Source: an uncultured Bacteroidota bacterium
GTDB taxonomy: Bacteria > Bacteroidota > Bacteroidia > NS11-12g > UBA9320
Assembly: GCA_913056425.1 (NCBI GenBank)
Contig: CAJXLR010000005.1
Location: 1-23,085, forward strand
Length of the DNA stretch: 23,085 nt
Reading direction: 5' to 3'
Of the stretch, positions 7,141 to 14,946 are shown piece by piece. How positions within the stretch are numbered: position 1 is the stretch's first letter; every line of letters starts with the position of its first letter. A program made the translations under genes and the position numbers. Under the pieces are notes generated by a model, which ran no database searches, was not told the origin of the DNA, and saw only the letters and a list, made by a program, of their open reading frames with translations.

Positions 7141-10100
7141 CTACTGCGTGTGCTCGGCTTCCGATACAATTTTTACCCAACCGCCGGGTACAGTTGCCTG
7201 AATGTCATTGTTATACATGTTGGTGGTTGATAGCGTGGGCTGGAAAAATTCACCTGAATAAGAGGCTGTTAGTTTAAACTCGAAAGTCTTCAACTCGTTC
7301 GCACGCATATCAAAGTATGTGTATACTCGATCATCTCTGAAATCGCGGTATGCATAATCGCCCCCACCGGAATTCATCATTCTCGTGTTCTCTATTTCCC
7401 ATCCAACCGGAACCATAAACGACATGGCCATGTCTTTCAACCTTCCATTCAAACTGGTATTCTTCACTCGAACAATAGCTTTGAACTCTTGACCTTGAAC
7501 TAGCTTCTTCGGATCCAATTCATTTCCGGAGTAGTCAACATATTTCACGTCCATCGCCAAGTTGCGTTTTAAGGCAACAGAATCGGTTTTAAGCGGCACG
7601 TACGACTTGAGTACACGTACATAGAGTAACGACTCAGACGGGTTTTTAACCTTTATGTTTACAGAACCTTTGTCCGACTTGGATCTTAATCGTGTAAGAC
7701 TAACTGTTTTAGCGGTATTCACTTCTTTAACGTTTCCATCAGAGCTCAGGGTGTACGTCAAGTTTGATTGACTGTTCTCCTTGTAGATGTCAGAAACAGC
7801 AATCAACGAGTAAGCCGTTTCTTGAGTACTCAACCAACGTTTCGAACTAAGTTCATTTGCAATCTGACGTACGAGTCGCATCGACTTATCGTCCATATCC
7901 AACAGGTGCATAGTCTCCAGAATCATTGCTTTATCGCGAAGACTTGAACCAAACGTTGATCCATGCCCCTTGCTGTAATCCTGGTCTGTAAGCGTGAGTT
8001 CATCTACCAGGCTCGAAGCCACTTCAACCATTCCTGCTCGTGCATATGCAGCTGCCAACCTCCACCGTGCCAAGCCCGATAGCTTACTTCGTTCCCGCAT
8101 ACGATTCATCGATGCTACATCTGGCTTACCTGCCAGCACCAGTGTATACAACCGATACGCTTGGGTTAAATCATCGTACCAAACGGTGCCCTCGTAAGAC
8201 TTGGCTTTATCTTTCTGGTAACTCAGCCACTGGTCCATAAACCGCTTCTCAACCTTATAACCTTTTTGCTGAGCTAAGAGTAAGAAGTGCCCCGCGTACG
8301 TTGTTCCCCACTCATTATCGTATCGATTCCCAGGCCAGTATGCCAAACCGCCTGTAGACGTTTGGAACAGTTTGAGTCTGCGAATTGCAGCTTGTATATT
8401 TTGCTCAGACTCGAACTTCTGCTGTTCCGTTAGGGTTAGAATATCATCCACGAATAGTTGTGCAAATACAGATGAGGTTGTTTGCTCAACACACCCGTGC
8501 GGATATTGTAGTAATTCATCTAACCTGCTGTGCATATTCAATGGCGGCAAACTGGAAACTTCCACGGCACAGTTGTTTGTACCGCCCATTCCAGCTAAGC
8601 TGATAGCCTCCGATAAACTCTGACCTTTCGCAACCGAAAATGCCTCGGTTTCATATACTCTTGGGTTGGGTGTTCGAATAGCAATCTCAATGTTTTTCAC
8701 TGCTGTTTCGGTGCCGGACGTTGCTGTAGTTTTAAGGTTTGCAACTCCAACTTTCTCGGCTACAATAGCTTCGAAGAAAACCGTTTGATCGCCCATCGCA
8801 TCGAAAGTTACCTTTTGTGATTTATCGCCGGTTAGTCTGAGGTTCTCGCTTGATTTAAGGCTTACCGAAACATCTCGTTTTCCAGGAGTCATCGAGAAAA
8901 CGGTCACCGGAATTTTAATACGTTCACCAGGACTTAGCACTCTTGGTAAGGTTGGAAGCACCATGATTGGTTTCCGAACTTTTACAGATTTATCTGTGCT
9001 TCCGTAGGCCTGACCTTGTCGGGCCACAACCATCACCCGAACCGCTCCAATATACTCGCCCATCTTAACCGAATGCTTGGCAACCTGACCCGGGCGGAGC
9101 TTAAAAGGACCAAGGAATTTAACCGCAGGTTTAAATCGCTTTGCTTTGTGAACCGACTCATCTCGAACACCGGCCTCATCACCCCCAACGCTCAGTACAT
9201 TGCCATACTTTCCGGCATAGCCACCCATTACCTCGTCGTACAAATCCCAAGTGCGAACCCCAAGGCGTTGCTTTTGATAGAAGTGCGACCAGAGCTCTGG
9301 CGTTTTAAAATGCGTCAGATCCAACAATCCTTCATCTACAACAGCCAGCGTATATGTCATTGGGCGTCCGTTGCGCTCCTTAACACGTATGATCTCATCT
9401 CGGTCTGGTCGAATCTCGTCGGCAACAGTGACAATTGGATGCAAATGACTCATTCGATTCTCTACCTTGATGGGGAGGATACCATACAGCCTTGCTGGTA
9501 AGTCGTTCTCTTTGTCTTTGTATGCTTGAAGGTAGCTGACATGAACGTACACATTAGGTGCCATGTCGGCTGTTGTCTGAAACTGGAATCTCGTTTCTTT
9601 GTCAGACCCGGTCACCCAGAACTTCTTCATAATCGATGATCCATTTTCGATGCAAACAAGTGCACGTCCGGAGGCTGAAGAAGGTATAGTAACTTGAACA
9701 GTTTGATTCACTCCATAGGTCTGCTTGTCGCTCGTAAGAACTATGGTCTTGGCTTGTTCCGATTTGTTCCGATTCCCTCTTCTCCAGTAAGGCCAGTCGA
9801 CATAGAACATTTGCGAAGCCGTGTGTTGCGATGCTTCATCACGCGCCACCATAATAAACCGCCCCCAGTTAGGATAAGGGAGTCTGAACGCGGCTTTACC
9901 CAATCCGTTGTTGTCGGTTGTGATAATCGTATCAACCACAGGGAACAAACTTTTCGATTGCATAAAGGAAGACATGTTGTGTCTGTGCTCCCACCACCAA
10001 TTCCAATCTACCTTATAGATCTTAACGGAAACTCGTTTACTCGTTAAGGGCTTACCCGATGGGTCTACGTTTGCGATCTTGAATATGTGTTTCTTATCGG

Positions 10101-12606
10101 TCTCTAGGCTGTTGTCGTGCTCCGAAGTTCTTGGTGTACGAATACCCACGTAGCTCTTGAACACTTGAACCGGGAAGGTGCCGTAGTCCTGACTAAAGTT
10201 TCCACCCTTCTCAAATACCTTAGCAATGAGGTTTACCTTTAATGAGCCTTTTACACGATCGTTAAGATAGAAGTTGGGCGCAAAATCAACTTTACCCGTA
10301 TTGTCCAGGTTGCCTTCAGAAAGAACCATTTCTTTGGTTGTTGCACTCTTAGTTGCATCATTAAAATTGTATTCTGAATAGTTCTTGAAGTACGTATGAA
10401 CCGAGGTAATCTTTCCTTTGACGTTGTATTTCAAGCCCGGAGTAGGTGCACCATGCAGCCATTCCGACGATAGCGTAACTTGATTTGTTTCCCCTACTCG
10501 AATAAGACTGTCCTTCACATTAAGTCTCAGTTTAAGTCGGTTTGGCTTTACCGTTTCGACACTTATCGAGCGATAAAAGCTTCGATTCCCAACAACCACT
10601 TTGGCCGAATAATTCCCGGTTTGCCAATTCGGTTCTGTCGCAGTTCTAAAATCGTAAACGCCACCTACAGATGTATTTCTTGTTATGTTTCGAACAATTT
10701 GGCCACGGGTGTTCCGGAGTTCAAACTTCACCGGTACGTTGTTTGGCAACGTGTTGTTCTTGTCTTGCAAAACGAAACTGGTGTATATACTGTCGCCAGG
10801 CCTCCATACACCGCGTTCGGTATAGATACACCCGTCTATTGGTGAGTGTCCGTTCACTCCTCCTACGTTAAACTTTGATGTCGAATTGCTGCGACCACCA
10901 CTAATTTTTAGGTAGCCTTTCTGGTGCCCAACGGTAGCCGTAACCAAATAGGGCTCTTCCGGCAGTTTAATCTGGGCCATGCCTTGCATATTCGTGTAAA
11001 CCGTGTTGATCCGTCGATTCTGATATGAGTAAAAATCGACCTTGGCTCCTTGAATTGGTCCTGCGCTTATCAGGCTACTGGTAAATACATGCGTGATTCC
11101 GTCATTGCCTTTTTTAACAATGAGCCCCACATCCGAAGTAAGTATATTTCGGCAAAGTGATCCACCATAGTAGAATCTGCGCTCACATGGAGTTGAACGA
11201 GAAAGGTTTGAGTTTTCACCGTTGTAGTACTCGTAGTACAAACCATCATCGTCAAGACTGTAGTCTCTGCCTTCAGGGCAATCGAAGAAGGTGTAAGAGC
11301 TTCGGTAACCAATCAGAACTCTGTATATGGCTCCAGGTTCTTGTTTGATGTACTTATTGATGTTTAGGGTGTATCGAGTCCATTTATTCTCCTCAACCTT
11401 TTTGTTCTGATTCAGGTCGACCTTGCCTTTATAAACTTGTTTTCCAACCCGTGAAAGTTGATTGTTTCCATCGAGATCATTAACCTGAAGGAATTGAGCA
11501 ATATTTTTCTCGTAGATGCGGTAAATCCATACATCTACGGCTTTTAAACCCATGGCCTCGAACGGGAAAACGATACCCTTAGCATTTGGTACAATTGTTC
11601 CCTCACCAATCATCTTTAGCTTAGGCTTGGTGCGTTCAAAATACACCTTACGTGTGATGGGTTTTTTCAGGCGGTAGCCAGCGTAATTTTTGATATTCTG
11701 GGAAAAAGACAATGTGTGTTCACCGGAAATCCGCTCTTTGGGGAAGATGGTTAATTTGTTTCCATTCACCTCAAAAGATTCCAGGTCTAGACTGTCCATT
11801 TTTACCAAACCCAGTAAGCTTTGAAGTTGGTTTAGGTTTTCTGAGAAATACACTTCAACCTTCTGATCCGGTTCGTGCGTAATTTCGATGTTCTCAAGTC
11901 CAAAAACACCCATTCCTGAAATACTAACCACACGAGTGTCTGTCTCATCCGCTTCTATGGCATCCCCGTTAAGTGAAAACACAACTTGCTCTTGGTACTC
12001 GCCGCGCTCGATACTATCCAAGCGAAAATTGAAGGTCTGGTCGGAGTTTGTGAGCCACTTGATCTTGGCATTGGAGCCGCGGTACTTTACCTTTAAGCAT
12101 TTCTCTACGAGCTCCCGTTCTTCTTTGTCGTTTGTGTTTATTTGCCCCGTGATGTATCGGAATTTTGGATTGTTGTCAGGATAAGTGCGAATACCATTTA
12201 GTTGAAGCGCAATGCTCTGTTTACGGGTTTCAAAACGGAATGGGAATTTCCGCAATTCACGATCTACTTTCTTAACCTCGCCCAAATAGAATACCCCTTG
12301 ATAAATAGTTCCTCGCGGAAGTTCTTCTTCCGGGGTAAACTTCACCGTGCGACTATCCACCCAGACCGCGCTACCTTTAATTCTTGGACTAAACTCCAAC
12401 AGGTCTTCCGGATCTGTTTTATCCATTTTCTTCTGCTCCAGTGGTTCTACGAGCATAATGAGAATAGAGGCATCGCGATCCACCACTCCCGAGGTGTATG
12501 CTGAAATGTGTTTTATAAACTCCGGACTATAGACCGGGAACTTCGATGAGTTGGTACAACTTAGGATAAGTGAACTAATGGCTAGGAATAACAGAACTCG
12601 TCTCAT
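7141..12606 (-). CDS. Bacterial alpha-2-macroglobulin lipoprotein with intact thioester motif
   Basis: An 1821-residue protein, the usual size for Bacteroidota macroglobulins. The family traps proteases: cleavage of a bait region exposes a reactive thioester that couples covalently to the attacker. A lipoprotein signal ends at C17 (SSLILSCTNSS; the -2 Leu is slightly atypical), so it should be membrane anchored. The N-terminal half is a series of MG/Ig-like beta domains. Around residues 500-620 lies SPIDGCIYTERGVWRPGDSI, a family block where a domain makes a sugar-free cap-like contact. The A2M core block is the region with KFLGPFKLRPGQVAKH and LPRVLSPGERIKIPV. The thioester is C1372-V-E-Q1375 in YPHGCVEQTTSS. 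The C-terminal domain ends with GEFFQPTLSTTNMYNNDIQA. No pbpC penicillin-binding protein, the usual proteobacterial partner, is adjacent. It is one long uninterrupted frame with no sign of decay. Confidence 0.93.
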   Translation of the reverse strand: MRRVLLFLAISSLILSCTNSSKFPVYSPEFIKHISAYTSGVVDRDASILIMLVEPLEQKKMDKTDPEDLLEFSPRIKGSAVWVDSRTVKFTPEEELPRGTIYQGVFYLGEVKKVDRELRKFPFRFETRKQSIALQLNGIRTYPDNNPKFRYITGQINTNDKEERELVEKCLKVKYRGSNAKIKWLTNSDQTFNFRLDSIERGEYQEQVVFSLNGDAIEADETDTRVVSISGMGVFGLENIEITHEPDQKVEVYFSENLNQLQSLLGLVKMDSLDLESFEVNGNKLTIFPKERISGEHTLSFSQNIKNYAGYRLKKPITRKVYFERTKPKLKMIGEGTIVPNAKGIVFPFEAMGLKAVDVWIYRIYEKNIAQFLQVNDLDGNNQLSRVGKQVYKGKVDLNQNKKVEENKWTRYTLNINKYIKQEPGAIYRVLIGYRSSYTFFDCPEGRDYSLDDDGLYYEYYNGENSNLSRSTPCERRFYYGGSLCRNILTSDVGLIVKKGNDGITHVFTSSLISAGPIQGAKVDFYSYQNRRINTVYTNMQGMAQIKLPEEPYLVTATVGHQKGYLKISGGRSNSTSKFNVGGVNGHSPIDGCIYTERGVWRPGDSIYTSFVLQDKNNTLPNNVPVKFELRNTRGQIVRNITRNTSVGGVYDFRTATEPNWQTGNYSAKVVVGNRSFYRSISVETVKPNRLKLRLNVKDSLIRVGETNQVTLSSEWLHGAPTPGLKYNVKGKITSVHTYFKNYSEYNFNDATKSATTKEMVLSEGNLDNTGKVDFAPNFYLNDRVKGSLKVNLIAKVFEKGGNFSQDYGTFPVQVFKSYVGIRTPRTSEHDNSLETDKKHIFKIANVDPSGKPLTSKRVSVKIYKVDWNWWWEHRHNMSSFMQSKSLFPVVDTIITTDNNGLGKAAFRLPYPNWGRFIMVARDEASQHTASQMFYVDWPYWRRGNRNKSEQAKTIVLTSDKQTYGVNQTVQVTIPSSASGRALVCIENGSSIMKKFWVTGSDKETRFQFQTTADMAPNVYVHVSYLQAYKDKENDLPARLYGILPIKVENRMSHLHPIVTVADEIRPDRDEIIRVKERNGRPMTYTLAVVDEGLLDLTHFKTPELWSHFYQKQRLGVRTWDLYDEVMGGYAGKYGNVLSVGGDEAGVRDESVHKAKRFKPAVKFLGPFKLRPGQVAKHSVKMGEYIGAVRVMVVARQGQAYGSTDKSVKVRKPIMVLPTLPRVLSPGERIKIPVTVFSMTPGKRDVSVSLKSSENLRLTGDKSQKVTFDAMGDQTVFFEAIVAEKVGVANLKTTATSGTETAVKNIEIAIRTPNPRVYETEAFSVAKGQSLSEAISLAGMGGTNNCAVEVSSLPPLNMHSRLDELLQYPHGCVEQTTSSVFAQLFVDDILTLTEQQKFESEQNIQAAIRRLKLFQTSTGGLAYWPGNRYDNEWGTTYAGHFLLLAQQKGYKVEKRFMDQWLSYQKDKAKSYEGTVWYDDLTQAYRLYTLVLAGKPDVASMNRMRERSKLSGLARWRLAAAYARAGMVEVASSLVDELTLTDQDYSKGHGSTFGSSLRDKAMILETMHLLDMDDKSMRLVRQIANELSSKRWLSTQETAYSLIAVSDIYKENSQSNLTYTLSSDGNVKEVNTAKTVSLTRLRSKSDKGSVNIKVKNPSESLLYVRVLKSYVPLKTDSVALKRNLAMDVKYVDYSGNELDPKKLVQGQEFKAIVRVKNTSLNGRLKDMAMSFMVPVGWEIENTRMMNSGGGDYAYRDFRDDRVYTYFDMRANELKTFEFKLTASYSGEFFQPTLSTTNMYNNDIQATVPGGWVKIVSEAEHTQ

Positions 12607-12666
12607 AATTAATACTCTTTTGGATATTCAATGTTAGCAGTTACTCCTTAGACAAGGGTAATGAGA

Positions 12667-12682
12667 TTGGTAAGAGTACCAA
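12667..12682. repeat. Stem-loop TTGGTA-AGAG-TACCAA upstream of the macroglobulin gene
   Basis: A perfect 6-base inverted repeat with a 4-base centre in the 121-base gap between the beta-barrel gene and the macroglobulin gene, 60 bases before the macroglobulin start. It has no following T-run on the minus strand, so an operator-type site is as plausible as a terminator. Confidence 0.35.
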
Positions 12683-12711
12683 CGAAACTATTTTTCGCAG
12701 CGATTTTAGAA

Positions 12712-12725
12712 TTTTCTGCAGAAAA
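12712..12725. repeat. 14-base perfect palindrome TTTTCTGCAGAAAA just after the beta-barrel gene
   Basis: The palindrome starts two bases after the stop codon of the 12728-13597 gene on the minus strand. As RNA it could fold into a 5-base stem closed by UGCA. It could be a weak terminator or a dimeric regulator site. Confidence 0.35.
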
Positions 12726-12727
12726 GC

Positions 12728-13597
12728 TTACCTGCCGTGGAATCGAGTTGGACGAATACTCTTCAATGAAGTAGAAAAACCAATGTTAAAGAACAGGTAG
12801 TGGTCGTCGTTAAACTTGTTGCCTCGATTCCGACCTTGAGGATATGTACCATCACCTCTGTAGGCCAATTCGCCTGCAAGCGATCCGTTTTGAGCCACCA
12901 AAGACTCATAGTCTACATAGCTTGTGCTTACATCATCAATGTAATCGGTAAACGTTACGCGATACCCAAGCTCGGCGAATATTGAGCTGGTAAAACCAAC
13001 GCCCATACGCAAACCACCTCCAACGGGGAAGCAAGCTTCAAGTCGCGAATACTTCTTAGTTCCAGGAATCAAGCCTTGACCTTCAGTGGCCAATGGTTGT
13101 AACTCTACAACGGTTCCTTTATACCTCGTTTTGGGATTAAAATAGAATAAACCGGTCCCACCAAAGATGTAATACTCCCAATGGCTTTTTTTGCGACGTG
13201 TGTTGAGACTAAACTTGGCAACACGAATCTCCGGCATAACTGTGGCTTCATAGACATTCGTAAAAAAGGACAGGTTCCGCACGCGAATACCATTTCGATT
13301 AGAATTTGCGTCCGACTGATGCAAATAGGTGTACCCAAACGACCCGCGCAGTGCAAATACTTTGTTTAGGTTTCGTTTTATTCCAAACGTTAAACTCGGT
13401 CGCGAATTCTTGAAATCCAACTCACTATAGCCCATAAAATAAATGGGATTCTTGGTTGGGCCACCGATATCCCCGAAGAAATAGGCAGGTCCGGCACTCA
13501 CAAATCGCTCATACTTTGGCTTGTTGTAGAAATCATTTTGGGTAAAACCCAATACGCTCCAAGAAGCCAGAACAATAAGTAAGAGCGTTTTGCGCAT
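12728..13597 (-). CDS. Outer-membrane beta-barrel protein, DUF6089-like
   Basis: A 289-residue protein with a signal peptide (MRKTLLLIVLASWSVLGFTQ, cleaved near residue 20). The mature protein begins with a short periplasmic stretch and then SAGPAYFFGDIGG, the opening seen in DUF6089-type Bacteroidota barrels. Glycine- and aromatic-rich strands follow (LTFGIKRNLNKVFALRGSFGYTYLH; YYIFGGTGLFYFNPKT; VGGGLRMGVGFTSSIFAELGYRVTF) and a final strand DHYLFFNIGFSTSL. Function is unknown. Its ATG directly follows the TAA of the upstream endonuclease-fold gene (TAAATG), so the two are almost certainly co-transcribed. A T9SS-linked role is only suggested by that pairing. Confidence 0.78.
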   Translation of the reverse strand: MRKTLLLIVLASWSVLGFTQNDFYNKPKYERFVSAGPAYFFGDIGGPTKNPIYFMGYSELDFKNSRPSLTFGIKRNLNKVFALRGSFGYTYLHQSDANSNRNGIRVRNLSFFTNVYEATVMPEIRVAKFSLNTRRKKSHWEYYIFGGTGLFYFNPKTRYKGTVVELQPLATEGQGLIPGTKKYSRLEACFPVGGGLRMGVGFTSSIFAELGYRVTFTDYIDDVSTSYVDYESLVAQNGSLAGELAYRGDGTYPQGRNRGNKFNDDHYLFFNIGFSTSLKSIRPTRFHGR

Positions 13598-14878
13598 TTA
13601 GTTAATGAGTTGAATGGTTTCACCAAAATACTTACCGTTTGTTGCTTCACCCCTTATGTGATACAATCCTGCTCGAAACGCATTACCATCAATTTCATAG
13701 GTGTTTGATGTCGGCTTTACAGACAGTATGATTCTCCCGGTGTTATCAATTAGGTCGAACTGTTTCACATTATCTAATCCCGACAACTCAACAACTTCTC
13801 CCTTGTAAGAAACAACGATTCCCGAAGGGCGATTAATCGACTCAACCGACGAGTTTGCATCGGTAACGGCAACATCCATTAGTACAGGTAGGTGGTCTGA
13901 CATCTCATAGAGAGCGTTCGAAACTTCAGCCGGAATAATGTTGCTAGCTGGCTGCTTTATGTTTCCATTGAAGCGACGGCTATCCTGACCAAGAGCTTTG
14001 TATGAGCCATCGATGTAGCGCACACCATACGTGTTATCCAAGACTTCTTTACCGCACAAAATGAAATCAAAGCGATCATCCATTCCTCCGGTACTGAAAC
14101 ACCCTCCACGAGAATCTCCATCATGCGTACTTTGCGTGTGCAAGTTTGCGTAGAGGCTATTGTTGTTCCAACTGCCCGGAGCATTCTTCACATCGTAGAA
14201 GCGGATGGATGTGGTACTATTCTTAGTTAAGTTTTGATAACACTGCTCACTATGACTTTGGATATTGAAATCACCTGCGAAGAAATACGCATGTGATGTG
14301 TGATTATCCTTAAGGTGATTCATCGCGGCTTCGGTCATTTTAGCGCGAGTGGTTTTATCGCTAGAGCTACTTCCCGCTTTTAAGTGCGCGAGGTAGACGG
14401 TTAGGAATGTGGTATCACCTTTTAGCAAGGCGTTATTCTTTACAAATAGGGTGTAAACATCAATCACACGAACCATTTCTGAATTATCCGGATTGCGATC
14501 GATTACATCTTGACTGTGTAAATCAAGCTTGGTTTTATTGAAGAATAGCATATTGGTAATGCTGCTAAATCCATTATTCGAAAACTCTGCTTGTGCAAAA
14601 TGATTTACCCCGTTTTTGTTGAGCGCATTGGTCAAAATCTTATTTGGATTTAACCAGTTTGCACCCATCTCGTTTACGGCAATTATATCCGGGTTAACAT
14701 GTGAAACGATGGTTCCTAAATATCCGTCTTTTTGATCGGGATTGTTGGTAGAATTGGTACACTGGCTGGTTGTATTTCGGTAGTTCAGCAAGTTGTATTG
14801 CATCAACCGAATGGTGTCTTGAGCTTCAGCTCCAAGCGAGAGAATAAGTATGGCCACAAAGGCGATTGCACGTAACAT
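13598..14878 (-). CDS. Secreted endonuclease/exonuclease/phosphatase-fold protein with T9SS sorting domain
   Basis: A 426-residue protein. I chose the ATG at 14878 because it gives a clean signal peptide (MLRAIAFVAILILSLGAEAQ). The longer frame to 14917 would start inside a terminator hairpin. The catalytic set of the fold is complete: N29 in MQYNLLNY, E70 in IIAVNEMG, H165 in YLAHLKAG, D203/N205 in FAGDFNIQ, the DDRFDFIL block near 268, and S327-D328-H329 in MSDHLPVL. A phosphodiesterase or nuclease is therefore likely, but DNA, RNA, sphingolipid and phosphoinositide substrates cannot be told apart. The last 80 or so residues (about 347-426, ending KYFGETIQLIN) form a T9SS type A sorting domain, implying surface display or release. 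It abuts the beta-barrel gene downstream with no gap. Confidence 0.87.
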   Translation of the reverse strand: MLRAIAFVAILILSLGAEAQDTIRLMQYNLLNYRNTTSQCTNSTNNPDQKDGYLGTIVSHVNPDIIAVNEMGANWLNPNKILTNALNKNGVNHFAQAEFSNNGFSSITNMLFFNKTKLDLHSQDVIDRNPDNSEMVRVIDVYTLFVKNNALLKGDTTFLTVYLAHLKAGSSSSDKTTRAKMTEAAMNHLKDNHTSHAYFFAGDFNIQSHSEQCYQNLTKNSTTSIRFYDVKNAPGSWNNNSLYANLHTQSTHDGDSRGGCFSTGGMDDRFDFILCGKEVLDNTYGVRYIDGSYKALGQDSRRFNGNIKQPASNIIPAEVSNALYEMSDHLPVLMDVAVTDANSSVESINRPSGIVVSYKGEVVELSGLDNVKQFDLIDNTGRIILSVKPTSNTYEIDGNAFRAGLYHIRGEATNGKYFGETIQLIN

Positions 14879-14882
14879 AGTG

Positions 14883-14890
14883 CAAAGATA
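14883..14890 (-). promoter_or_regulatory. -7 box for the endonuclease-fold gene, implying a leaderless mRNA
   Basis: The minus strand reads TATCTTTG, a full TAnnTTTG match, ending four bases before the ATG at 14878. Nineteen bases upstream is TTTA, inside the loop of the hairpin at 14899-14923, a partial -33 match. Transcription would begin about at the A of the start codon. Confidence 0.55.
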
Positions 14891-14898
14891 AACGCAAA

Positions 14899-14923
14899 GC
14901 GGCGGTGCATAAAGCACCGCCGC
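14899..14923 (-). terminator. Strong GC-rich hairpin after the M13 peptidase gene
   Basis: A perfect 10-base stem, GCGGCGGTGC and GCACCGCCGC, with a 5-base loop. On the minus strand it starts 23 bases after the peptidase stop codon and is followed by TTTGCGTTTATCTTTG, T-rich but interrupted. It is the strongest hairpin seen in the window's gaps. It should end the peptidase transcript before the next gene's promoter box. Confidence 0.7.
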
Positions 14924-14946
14924 TAATTATGACGTTTACTTAATCT

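Noticed and set aside
9016..9501. 161-codon open frame on the plus strand inside the macroglobulin gene
   Set aside because: Antisense to a well-supported coding region, no recognisable domain, no start-region signal. It is a by-product of codon use on the other strand. The same applies to the plus-strand frames at 10480-10845 and 9694-10047.
14879..14917. Upstream start for the endonuclease-fold gene
   Set aside because: The extra 13 residues would be encoded in the terminator hairpin and promoter. The ATG at 14878 gives a proper signal peptide.
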